Origin: Euglena gracilis
Lineage: Eukaryota > Euglenida > Euglenophyceae > Euglenales
Direction: 5' to 3'
Assembly (NCBI GenBank): GCA_039621445.1
Contig: CP154954.1
Span: 26,300,954 to 26,364,953 of the forward strand
Length of the DNA: 64,000 nucleotides
Shown here in pieces: positions 34,255 to 43,717 of the stretch; position 1 is the stretch's first letter, and every line of letters starts with the position of its first letter. A program made the position numbers and the translations under genes. The notes under the pieces were generated by a model, which ran no database searches, was not told the origin of the DNA, and worked only from the letters and a program-made list of their open reading frames with translations.

Positions 34255-35779
34255 GGTATTTAAAAATGAACCTGGCCATAAGGTTTTTGTGAGTGGCATA
34301 GCTGCTGCCAATCCGGCATGTTACGGCATGGATAGATGGAGGTGGCGGCGGGGCCGGCATGAGCACCGAGTACCACAGCAAGGCGGCTGGGCACGGACAC
34401 CCACAAAACATGCATTTGCAGTGGGCAGGGGGGAGTGTCCCATGCTGTGCCGGGTGTGTGGAGAGAAACCCCGCAGGGTCTTAATAAGTGGCCTGGTCCG
34501 AACGTTGTCCCACACACATTGTCGCTGACATTTTGATAAATGACTAGTTTTGTGCCTGACCAAAAATTTTTGCACCCAAAGTCCCAAAGTTGTCCAAATG
34601 TTCATTTTGGGGCACAACTCTGTCAAAAATGCCGAAAAATTTCTGGGATGAAGTGCCTGAATGAATAATTTGACCTTGGGGGAGTATCGTCGCAAAGCCG
34701 GAGGGTACCCATCCCTCCGGGTCCCAATCATGTGGTGGAGGAGGTTAGGTGGTAGGGGCTGTGGACCCCCTGGATGTGTGAGGGGGGTCTGGACTGGGCC
34801 AGAAGCAAATTTAGTGCCGGCCATAAACAGACAAGGCTTACCAAGAAGCCTTAGTGCAACTGAGGGGGTCGGACCCCCCCCCCACCCTGCGCGCTAGAAA
34901 ATGCAAAAAAACGCCTTTTTTTCATCACCTTTGAGCATGTTACTCATTTTTTTTTGATGTTTTGGTGTTTTTCGTCTAGAAAAAATGTTCAAACTTTTCA
35001 AAAAATGAGCATTTTTGGATTCATTCTCAAAGAAAAACCAGGGACTTTTGAACAATTTTGGTCTGTTTTCCAGCTCTTTGCCCGTCTATAAAGCCAAGAA
35101 TTTTCCTGCCCCCATCAATTTCGAGGTAGGAGGTGGGGGTCTGCCCTCCCCCCCCCTTCGTGTCGGGAGGGGGTCCGACCCTCCCCCAAGGCTTCCCATC
35201 TATCCCTGTCGGGGGGGGGGGTCCAGCCAGCCAGCAGCCTTTTTCCAGTGTTTGCCCAAGAAAGCGGCCAATTACGCAAAAAAAACAACAACAACCGTTT
35301 TTAACTCCAAAATCAACGCCCTGGGAAGCACAAGTTGGGAGTTTGTTGCTCCGGACTGCCTTCCCCCATGGTCAGGGGGGCACCCCCCCACCCCAGACAT
35401 CCTCCTCATATAGAATGCCAGCGACAGGACGGTTTCCAAAAACACGCGCTACAGGGCTCCCCAAAGGTCTTTGTGGTTTGTGAACCCGAAGCTTGAGGAC
35501 GGCTTTGTGCTCACTGGCGACGATGTGTGGGGGGGAACTGTCCTCCCCCCCGGAGCACATGGGGGGCCTCATTCTGAACCCTGCCTGCCGCCAATGCGTG
35601 TTTTTTTTTGTACGTGTTCATGTCCAGCCGTCTTGCTGTGGTGCTTGGTGCTCGTGACAGCACAATTGAAGCCCCATCCTTCAGGTGGTGTGATCCATTT
35701 CATAGCCTCAAACCTTTTGGTCATTTCCGGCTTCGCAGCTCACCGGAAACTTCCGGCTGGGTTTGATCTTTAAGGCGTC
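34255..35779. other. Non-coding spacer
   Basis: No exon supported. There are C/G-run inverted motifs at 34740-34880 and 35125-35225. Confidence 0.5.
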
Positions 35780-36310
35780 TTGCTATGCCCAACAGAGTAT
35801 TCATGGCCCCAACCGTGTTTCCTCCGTGTCCCAAAGCAATGGGTGTGCCGTCTGGTGGAAAACCTTGAACTCTCTGAAGCATTCCTCCGAACCTGTGCCA
35901 ATAAAATTATGATATTGCATGAAGGAAAACAGCCCAAGACATGTTGGGAGGATCTCCCTCCCGGTCCCAAAATTGCGTCAAAGCCTGAAAGGCCTTGCCA
36001 CACCGTGACAGATTTCCAAGTTTTGCCTCAATATAATGCGATATTTTCAGAGAACTTGTTTTCTGCGTTGGTCTTCCTTGACAACAGAAGACAGAGAAGA
36101 GGCTACTTTGTGGGGCACATCCACCCCCAGTGGTTGAAAATCTTGAAATCATCCAAAAGGTCATGCAATCAAGGGTCATTTCAAGACATTGGAAAGACAT
36201 TGGAAACTAAATGCAAAGGTTTATCATTTGGGGATGCTGACACAAGGTGTGCTGGGGGGTGTGCCACAGAGTGTGCGGCACACTCTGTGGCTGACCGGGA
36301 GGCAGATACA
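35780..36310 (+). CDS. Unidentified open frame upstream of poly(A) tract
   Basis: About 177 codons of ordinary composition before the frame runs into the A-rich tract. No family was recognised. The frame overlaps minus-strand open frames of similar length, so strand and reality are uncertain. It may be part of a retroposed sequence ending in poly(A). Confidence 0.2.
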
Positions 36311-36544
36311 AAAAAAAAAAAAAACAAAAAAAAAAAAAAAAAAAAAAAAACTAATAAAAAAATAAAAAAAAAAACACAAAAAAAAAAAAAAAAAAAAAAA
36401 CATATAAAAATAAAAAATTTATAAAACCAAATTAAAAAAAATCAACAAAATCAAAAAAAAAAAAAAAAAAAAAAAAACAAAAAAAAAAACAAAAAAAAAA
36501 ATAAAAAAAAACAAAAAAAATAAAAAAAACAAATAATAAAAAAA

Positions 36545-36618
<74 letters not shown>

Positions 36619-36712
36619 AAAAAAAAAAAAAAAAAACTTAAAAAAAAAAAAAAAAAAAACAACTAATGCAAAGGTTTATCATTTGGGGGATGCTGACCAC
36701 AAGGTGTGTTCC
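36209..36712 (+). mobile_element. A-rich tract between 45-bp direct repeats
   Basis: The words AATGCAAAGGTTTATCATTTGG...GATGCTGAC..ACAAGGTGTG occur at 36209-36252 and again at 36666-36710, differing by single-base indels. Between them lie a perfect hairpin (GCCACAGAGTGTGC and its complement, 36260-36288), then about 350 bp of almost pure A. This could be a retroposed poly(A)-tailed insertion with a long flanking duplication, or an assembly artefact around an A-tract. Confidence 0.5.
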
Positions 36713-36908
36713 GGATTCGTCCGATCCTTCTCGGCTTTTGCTTGAAGATTAAAGCAGCTTTTTTTTCAATCATTTGAAAAGGCACAAAGGCTAACCCACT
36801 AATTAATGACGCCAAATTCTATGCTTCGTGTTGCGCTTTGTTGCGGAGCTTCGCGTTTCACGTTGCACATTTCAACCGCGTTTTCCGTCAACGGGCCGGC
36901 CACTTCAG

Positions 36909-37198
36909 GCCATGCCCTTGTGAGGGTTGTCGTCGGCGCCCGCCTGCCCCCGACCACCGCCACCCTGACCGACACCGCCACCATGACTCTGACCGTCGTA
37001 CCCACCACGACCCCCACCCCGACCGCGACCGCCACCGGGACCCACACCCGCAGCGCCACGCCGACCAGCACGGCCACCGGCCTCCTCACCGACACCAACA
37101 CCCCGACTCGCAGCCGGAGCGAGAGCCGCACGTGGACCATCACCGCCAGCGGCACTGCCACGGCCTCGGCGTCCGCCACCGCCACCGCCTCCGCCACT
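36909..37198 (+). CDS. Thr/Ser/Ala-rich segment S (exon candidate)
   Basis: A CACTTCAG acceptor lies before 36909. The frame gives a short hydrophobic start, then TTTPTPTATATGTHTRSATPT and a Ser/Ala/Thr tail. It ends before GTGACC after exactly 96 codons from 36911, joining in phase with 37648. If segment R ends at 33806 (one spare base), the two starting bases of this exon complete the codon. GC is high compared with the neighbouring A-tract region. Confidence 0.5.
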
Positions 37199-37647
37199 GT
37201 GACCACGCTGTCCTTTTGAGGCCACCACTACACAGAATCGTCGCGTGTTTGATCACAGCGCCGCCAAACTTTTACACAGCGTCCAACCAGCGTGAAGACA
37301 GGTCCATTTGTTGATTCAATTTCTTGTGGCTGGAGAACAGTGGAGCGAGCATTTTGCTCACCAATGGAAAATTTAATCTACAAGATTTCATTTCAATTCA
37401 TGCAACAATGCTTCTGCCTTAGAGAGAGAGAGAGACCAAATCCATTTGAAGGGATTGAGGTTTTGCATACTCCTGCTCCGTTTGAGAAGATTGAAAGGAA
37501 TTTGCAGCGAAAAGAAGTTAAGGTTGACAAGCTCATGACTGTCCCGCACACAAGCTGGAATTCCTCAGAAATCCCCTGGCTGGGGTGCCCCCGCGGGGCT
37601 GTCTGTTTTGTTGTGACCGGTCCGGTTGATCCGAGTTGGTGGAGAAG

Positions 37648-37736
37648 CTGGCGTGGCGGGCGACCCATACCCCCTCCGCCACCATCACCAGCACCGAGAC
37701 CCCCAGCATCATCCGGCTCAGCGGCATTTCCCCTGG
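37648..37736 (+). CDS. Thr/Ser-rich exon candidate (stalk to domain transition)
   Basis: Preceded by GGTGGAGAAG and encodes LAWRATHTPSATITSTETPS, then SIIRLSGIS, in phase 0 with segment S. It ends before GTTTGT with two bases over, and the next exon candidate begins with the one base needed. Confidence 0.45.
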
Positions 37737-37803
37737 GTTTGTTTGCTCTTCCCTTTGATTTCCCCGCACCTTGTTGCTGGTGTTTTCCGTGCCGTGCCTG
37801 CAG

Positions 37804-37846
37804 AGGGACTGGGGCCCCAGACTGTCTGTCTGAGGCCTCCCCCACT
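37804..37846 (+). CDS. 43-bp exon candidate directly before the alpha element
   Basis: Acceptor GTGCCTGCAG. One base completes the codon from 37736, then 14 codons (GTGAPDCLSEASPT). The exon is ended by GTAAAC, where GTA is host plus target TA and AAC is the first part of alpha element copy 2. So the element supplies or completes the 5' splice site. Confidence 0.5.
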
Positions 37847-37849
37847 GTA

Positions 37850-38042
37850 AACCCCCCCCAAATAACGCACCCCTCGGTGTGTTATTTGGGCACCCGAGCT
37901 GGGGCCCCAGGGGGGGGTGTGTTATTTGGGGGGAGATGTTATTTTTTTCATGGAAAACCAAAGGAAAACAGGGGGGGGGGTGTTATTTGGGCGCTCGAAA
38001 TCGGCCCCCGAGGGGGGGGGGGTGTTATTTGGGAGGGGGGTT
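37850..38042. mobile_element. Alpha-family element, copy 2 (candidate introner)
   Basis: A 193-bp element flanked by TA (37848-37849 and 38043-38044), with ends AACCCCC and GGGGGTT. Predicted intron borders are GT at 37847 and CAG at 38051-38053, so the intron is essentially the element plus nine bases. Removing it leaves host sequence CACTG-TA-CCTCCCCAG. It shares its interior with copies 1 and 3. Confidence 0.7.
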
Positions 38043-38053
38043 TACCTCCCCAG

Positions 38054-38145
38054 CGGTCGGTGCATAGTTGTTTCCGCAGAAGGGGGCAAAAAATGCCCCT
38101 TGTGCCCCTTGTGCCCTTGGAACAGTGCACTCAGAAAGGAGAACA
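38054..38145 (+). CDS. Exon candidate between two alpha elements
   Basis: Opens after CTCCCCAG in phase 0 with 37846, with an open Arg/Lys/Cys-containing frame (RSVHSCFRRRGQK...). It runs to the GTAAAC of alpha copy 3. Joining across copy 3 to a following exon was not found in phase, so the 3' end is doubtful. Confidence 0.3.
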
Positions 38146-38148
38146 GTA

Positions 38149-38365
38149 AACCCCCCAAATAACACCCCCCCAAATAACACCCCCCCCCAAATAACACACC
38201 CCCCCTCGGGGGCCGATTTCGAGCGCCCAAATAACACACCCCTCCTGTTTTCCTTTGGTTTTCCATGTAAAAATAACCCCCCCAAATAACACACCCCCCC
38301 CCCTGGGGCCCCAGTTCGGATGCCCAAATAACACACCGGGGGGGGGGGGGTTATTTGGGGGGGTT
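38149..38365. mobile_element. Alpha-family element, copy 3 (inverted relative to copy 2)
   Basis: A 217-bp element flanked by TA (38147-38148, 38366-38367). The reverse complement matches copies 1 and 2 across CGGGGGCCGATTTCGAGCG, TGTTTTCCTTTGGT and CCTGGGGCCCCAG. Only 106 bp separate it from copy 2, so the pair can form a long hairpin. Confidence 0.7.
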
Positions 38366-38367
38366 TA

Positions 38368-39312
38368 AAAATGCTCCAGGGGCAGTCTTCTTTAAAACTG
38401 GGACCCCCCCCCCGGCGGGGGTGGGGGCTGGGGGTGGGGGAACATTGGGTCAGAGGGGCTGAGTGGTGGGTGACTCGATGGGCCAGGGGGGTCCTGCCCA
38501 AAGGGATGGTTTGAGCTGAAAGTTATGATGCCCCCCTGGATGGTTCGGGGGTTTCCCTTTGAGGACCGGCTGCTCAGAGCCCCGGATTTTCGATGAAATG
38601 GCCAAAGGCCATGAAAAGGGTTTTTGGACGATGTCTTTCGATGGGGTTTTCTGCGACCCCGTACCCCGGTCCCTCCCATGGCCCACCCCAACCTGGATGG
38701 AGGGGACCCCAGGGGTCTTAAAATTGAAAGGAAAGCTGGCCTCGGGGCTCCGGGGGGGGGGGGGGCGATAAGTTGAACGGGAGAAATGGTGTGGAAAATA
38801 TGGGTGAAATCTTGTCTGGTATTTTTCTGTAGTTTTAAGGATCCGTCCAGGATCTTTCCCTGCAAATTTAAGGAAAGCCTGGTTTCCTCCAGTGAACGCT
38901 CAAAAGATTCCTTTTCCTTTTCCTTTTTCTTTTCCTTTTCTTTTCCTTCGGCGTTTCGAGCCGATTCTTTGGAAGGTGTTTACCCCCCTCCAAATTACCT
39001 GTTCAGAAGGTATTTTGGTCATACAAAATGAAAGAATTTCTCTTCTTTTTTCTTTCTTTCAATTTGGAATTTAGGATTTGACCGATTTTTGAATTTCTAT
39101 TTTGAGAAAACCATGCGATTTTGATGTTAATTCTGAATGCTTTTTCTGAAAAATGGGTTCGCAAGGTTCTTTCGGCAATCACTGTTCCTGGCCATTTTAA
39201 GCCCGCATCCAAGGTTTCCCCCGGATTTCAAGGCTCCTTCCCATGTTTTCCCCGCCAGATTTTTTGCTGTCAGCCAGAGTTGACCTGTCAGCCTATTCCC
39301 CCTCCTCTGCAG
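38368..39312. other. Non-coding spacer before the globular exons
   Basis: Contains a C/G-run palindrome at 38400-38440, a CTTTTC-type pyrimidine tract at 38905-38950 and T/A-rich sequence. No exon supported. Confidence 0.5.
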
Positions 39313-39606
39313 CTGTGTCTTGCACTGGACGTGCCCACCGTACGGGCAAATCCGACCGGAGGGCCCACTTGTGGGGGAGGGGCAGCGGGTCGGGTCCCCT
39401 GCTGCGCCGCCGCCCGCAGGAACGGGGCTGTGCTGCCCCGCCAGGGGGCCATCTGGGTGTTCACGTTCGACCGCGCCGTCCAGCTCCGCGGCGGGACCGC
39501 CAACCCCAACGCCCTCGCCCGCCTGTTCATGGGCGGCGTCACGTTCGCGACGTTCCCCGCGACGGACAGCAGTTTCAGCGTCAGCGGCCGAAGCCCAGGC
39601 AACCCC
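39313..39606 (+). CDS. Exon candidate, Cys-rich / beta-strand segment
   Basis: Acceptor CCTCTGCAG. 98 codons in phase 0, ended before GTTGGG. It encodes a Cys/Gly/Ala-rich start (CGGGAAGRVPCCAA), then strand-like IWVFTFDRAVQL and LFMGGVTFATFPATDSSFSV. It is strongly GC-rich compared with flanking introns. Its product joins in frame to 39994. No named family recognised; the pattern fits an extracellular beta-sandwich-like module. Confidence 0.6.
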
Positions 39607-39993
39607 GTTGGGGACGTTCGTTGCATGCAAACACCCCACACAAAGAAATATTTTATTATTGAACCTTTTACGCTGTAATACCATGTCCCCCCATTATTCT
39701 CCCCGGATGTTCATTTTCCCCCCTGCCTCCCCGTGCCTGAAAAAGTGGGGAGGGGGACTTTCTGGTGTTGCACCGCAGAGCAGCGCAGGGGGATTGCTTA
39801 TCATTGGCACATGCGGTACATGGCTGGCCACAGTTACGAAACAGGAAACGGGGGAAAAGGACAAACAACCAAAAGTGCCTCGCCGTATGTGTCGTTGTAG
39901 TGGGATGTGTGCCCTCAACTGATGAGACGGGTCGAAAGAAAAGAAACAAAACTCGACCAAAAGTTGCACGGAGTGGGGGGCGCCTGCCGCCAG

Positions 39994-40119
39994 GTAACGT
40001 GGACGTATCCCGGCACGTTGATGGCGGCCGTCACGATGCAGCTGCTGCTGGACGCGGGCTTCGTCGGGGAGGCCGCCAACCGCTCCGGCTACTTCCTCCG
40101 GCCAGGACACCCCTCCCAG
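39994..40119 (+). CDS. Exon candidate, 42 codons
   Basis: Acceptor CTGCCGCCAG and donor CCCAG-GTGGGG. It encodes VTWTYPGTLMAAVTMQLLLD, continuing to a segment with an NRS glycosylation site (AANRSGYFLRPGHPSQ). It is phase 0 at both ends, matching both neighbours. Confidence 0.6.
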
Positions 40120-40441
40120 GTGGGGGTGGGGAGGTGGTGCGCAGGCGGCATGGCCCGCACACCGAGGCAAGGGTTGGGGTCGGCCAAACTCCAGGTCCAG
40201 CCAAATTCCAAGTTTTATTTTGTCCTGGGCAGACAGCGAACCCGAGCTTGGGGTAGGAGCATGGGGGAGCCGCGGGAAGTGTGGGGGTGTGGGCGGGGTC
40301 ACGTGCGCCAGAGATCCTCAGCGGTTTGCACTGTCCCGTCACCGTCCTGGGGTCTGGTTTGATTGGCGGGCCACCTGTTGGTGGGTTGGTGGTCTGTTGG
40401 GGGAGGGGTCCGACCCCGGGGGAGGGGGGCCCTGCCGCCAG

Positions 40442-40566
40442 GCCGGCCCGTTCCAGTACGCCACGGAGGGGCTGCCCTTCGACGCCACGGACAACTACAC
40501 CCTGGCCCTGACCAGCCGGGTGGCCGACTTCTCCGCCAGCGCCTTCTGCGCCGTCCTGCAGCAGGT
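40442..40566 (+). CDS. Exon candidate, 41 codons with N-glycosylation site
   Basis: Acceptor CTGCCGCCAG (the same ten bases as the previous exon). It encodes AGPFQYATEGLPFDATDNYT, then ALTSRVADFSASAFCAVLQQ. Two GT donors overlap (40565 and 40567); the second leaves two bases and matches the next exon's phase. Confidence 0.6.
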
Positions 40567-40910
40567 GTGGGGGGGCCGGCGGGGCGGGGCGGCCGGCAGG
40601 GGTGGGGCGGAAGTCAGCCCGCAGCTCACGGTGGGCTGGCTGTCCTGGTCCCTGCCACATGTGCCCCGGTCTAAAAGCCAAACGGCGTTCTGCCATTTTC
40701 CGCGCGCCGCGGTCCACCCCACCCATGTCTGTCTGGGGCCCACACGTCAAGTTGCGTCGTTTGGGGCGGTGTTCTTTTTTCGACTCTCTTGTGAGGAAGG
40801 GGTTGCAGCAGCACCAGGGTAGCAGGAGGGGCATGCTTTTTCTTTGGACTGTTTATTTTGTTGGACCATTGAAATGATGTTCCAGAGAAGTTGTTCATGG
40901 GTGTCTCATA

Positions 40911-41351
40911 GCCTCCCCCCAAAAATAGGCACCCCCAAAATAAGACCCCTCCCCAAATAAGACACCTCTGGGCCGATCGAGCAAAAATACAAATATTAGA
41001 CCCCCATACATAAGACCCCCCCCCTGACGGCGAGCGCCGGGTACAGTGAATTTTTTTGAATTTTTTTTTTCATTTTTCACCTGAAAAAGTACCCAAACCC
41101 CAATTTCATACACAAAAATGGCGAAATTATGAAAATTTTCGGATTTTTGAAGTGAAAAAAAACATGGGAAATCTCAACATGTACCAATTTACACGTGGCG
41201 CGAAGCGCCAGAAAATATAACTGTTTTTGGGAACCTGAGGAATAATGCTTTTTTTCGGTCCAGGTCGGTCCAGAAAAAATAGGACCTCCTCTGGAGGTTT
41301 CCAGCAACGGACCCAAAAGTAGGACCCGGGTCTTATTTTTTTTGGTGGGGT
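40911..41351. mobile_element. Beta-family TA-flanked element, copy 2 (inverted)
   Basis: Flanked by TA (40909-40910, 41352-41353). Its reverse complement follows the beta copy at 17307 in order: AATAAGACC, GGTTGCTGGAAA-like words, T/A-rich core. The perfect hairpin TGGCGC-GAA-GCGCCA lies at 41196-41210. It is located in the intron between exons 40566 and 42909. Confidence 0.65.
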
Positions 41352-42241
41352 TATCTTCTGGGGTTAAAAGTTAAAATGAACACAGAATGTTATAATATGT
41401 TGTATGTTTTTCATTATTCACAATACACCGTACAAGATTACAATTATTTTAAACATACATTTTATGATAAAGAAAATAATGGAAAATGAAAATTAAAGTT
41501 AGCAAAGACAAAAACCCTCACAGGGGTTGCATAGGGACTGAAACCTTTATGTGCATTCCCCAAAAAAACGCCTGCTTTTCAGAGGGCTGTCTTTTGGGTG
41601 GGAAAGTTTGCATCCCTTTTGCGAATGGCTGTTTTGATTTGAGGGCATTTGTAGATTATTTACTTCCCCTTCCCAGTTCCGGGCCAAAGGTCTCAACAAT
41701 TCGAGAATTCGGAAGATGGATGCTCTCGTTGAGTCCCCCTGTCTTCATCCTCGGTCATCGGCACTGATCCGTTAGCCCTTTTTGAGGCAGTATGGTGTGG
41801 GCTGTGTTTGCAATGGGAATATCCTGGCTGTTATGCTTTCCTCAATTACCTTTAGGAGGGTGCTAATGCGTTGCTCACGCTTAGTGTGTTGCCAATACCT
41901 TTGACAAAATAAATAAAAATAAATAAATAGATAAATTAAAAATATATTTTTAATAATAGTGATCTCGCAGGGCCCAGTGTGTTTCTCATTTTCCAATGGG
42001 GGCCCCCAAAACGAGGCCGGGGATGCCCCCACTGGAATTTCGACCTCCCTCTGCAGCAATCCACAACACACAAAGAAAGGCAGCAACAGTATTTTGACTG
42101 TTTGTTTGTTATTTTGACAGTTGAAGCGCTTCAACTGCATCGCCATTTGAAGTGAAGCCCACTGTCAACCCCGGTTGCAACCCTGGAAAGAGGCTAAACC
42201 CCCTCCCCCTAAAAGTGCTGCGGGGCCAATGGAGCTGCAGG

Positions 42242-42903
42242 TCCAAGTAGTGCTGCACCCCCCCCCCCGCCGGATGAAGCGAGTGTCCAATAGTGCTGCA
42301 CCCCCCAAAACATAGCAATGTGAAATGCGTAGGAGATGCACAAGGCATGACACGTTATGCCTTGTGCATCTGCATTTGTCGCGTGACACTGCTGAAGCGG
42401 AAGCAGGCCAATCAAATAGGCTGGGGGCACCGGAGTGCACCTCGCTAGCCTCAGAGTCGGACAGTGAGCAGGCAAAAAGGGTGCCTGTGGTGATAGGCCA
42501 GGACCAAGAGGCACCCAGTCCAACAGCAACCCCCCCCCACTTATAAACCCGCTGGGGCTTATAGGATCCGGTTTGGTTGGTCAGCCGAAGGGGGAGGTTT
42601 TAGAGGTGGGAGGGGAGGTTTGTAGGTCCCGGAATTGGTGAAAACCCGACCCCCAAAATGACCCTGAAACCCCCGAAATTGGCAATTTTGGCAAATTTGG
42701 TAAAAAAAATGACATTTTGATGATGGTCAGTTTTTGGGTGGTATGTGGCCGAAAAAAAATCGTCCCCGGCCGTTTTCATTTTTCTTCCCGGGGGGGGGGG
42801 GTGTGGGGTAGGGTTTACGGCAGGGTCCAAATAGTGCTGCACCTCCCGCCGCCAGAGGCAGCCGTCCAATAGTGCTGCAGTGCAATACTGTTTGGGGGGG
42901 GTT
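42242..42903. repeat. TAGTGCTGCA-word repeats and gamma-related sequence
   Basis: The word AGTGCTGCA with C-runs occurs at about 42250, 42291, 42832 and 42870. 42541-42590 contains the inverted counterpart of the gamma core (TATAGGATCCGGTTTGGTTGG). The right end GGGGTTTACAG doubles as the acceptor of the next exon. Confidence 0.6.
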
Positions 42904-42908
42904 TACAG

Positions 42909-43056
42909 GCGTTGGCGGGCCGGGGCTCAGGTGGTGCTGAACATGGACTGTGCCAGCCTGCAGCTGACTGTGCAGCCCTCCGTGGCCATCCTCCGCTTCC
43001 GCATCGTTAAGCTGGCGTACAATACGTCTGACCACATCGAGGACTTGCTCAACGAC
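42909..43056 (+). CDS. Exon candidate, 49 codons
   Basis: Acceptor GGGTTTACAG and donor before GTGTGG. It encodes RWRAGAQVVLNMDCASLQL, then TVQPSVAILRFRIVKLAYNT with a DHIEDLLND end. It contains one Cys and an NTS site. Alternating hydrophobic residues suggest beta strands. The first base completes a codon with 40566. Confidence 0.6.
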
Positions 43057-43144
43057 GTGTGGCACCGCTGCCCCCGTCCAATTGTTTTTTTGCCCTCGAC
43101 GTTTCTGCAACTGCTTTGTTTTGCTGACCTTTATTTCCTTTCAG

Positions 43145-43174
43145 TGTGCAGAAACAACCAATTCATTCAACTGG
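43145..43174 (+). CDS. 30-bp micro-exon candidate
   Basis: Bounded by TTTCCTTTCAG and GTGAGTAAG, the best splice consensus pair in the window. It encodes CAETTNSFNW in phase 0, matching both neighbouring exon candidates. Confidence 0.6.
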
Positions 43175-43311
43175 GTGAGTAAGAAGCTGAATTTTCACAC
43201 AAAAAGGCATTGAAAAGCATCTCCTTTCAATGCTTCCCCTTTGGAGTTGAATTCACCCGGTATGAATCAGGCATTTTTCTTGGGTGCACCATTTGGTTCA
43301 CTGCGCGGCAG

Positions 43312-43425
43312 GCGTACGCGAGCGGGCTCCTCAACCAGCTTCTGAGTGCCCAAAGCTTGGGAACCATCCTGCCCGGCTCCTGGGTCCAGCAAACCGCAAG
43401 CATCAAGAACATGCCCTATCTGGAG
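43312..43425 (+). CDS. Exon candidate, 38 codons
   Basis: Acceptor TGCGCGGCAG and donor GAG-GTGTGT. It encodes AYASGLLNQLLSAQSLGTIL, then PGSWVQQTASIKNMPYLE in phase 0. An alternative end at 43427 would join in phase to an open segment at 43633-43717 (AKEKSEMEGASQNKTPMPN...), which is a weaker candidate. Confidence 0.6.
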
Positions 43426-43717
43426 GTGTGTGTGAAGTGTGTAGTTGAATGGAGCTGCCTATTTTTGGCGAAAAAGCACGTGGGCGGGGTGAGACACCCA
43501 CAGGAATGTCAGATGCCTGCAAAAATGCACACTAAACTCAATGCACAAGCTGCCTCTCAACCGTCTGGATATGTCAAAGAAAAAATCATTTCTTCAAAAA
43601 TGAAAACCTGCAGCCTTCTTCTTGCCCCCCAGGGCCAAGGAGAAGTCTGAAATGGAAGGTGCCAGCCAAAACAAGACCCCCATGCCAAATTGTCCCCCGC
43701 CCCAGACTGCCATTTGG

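Noticed and set aside
36300-36662. Poly-Lys / poly-Phe frames
   Set aside because: Translation of the A-rich tract.
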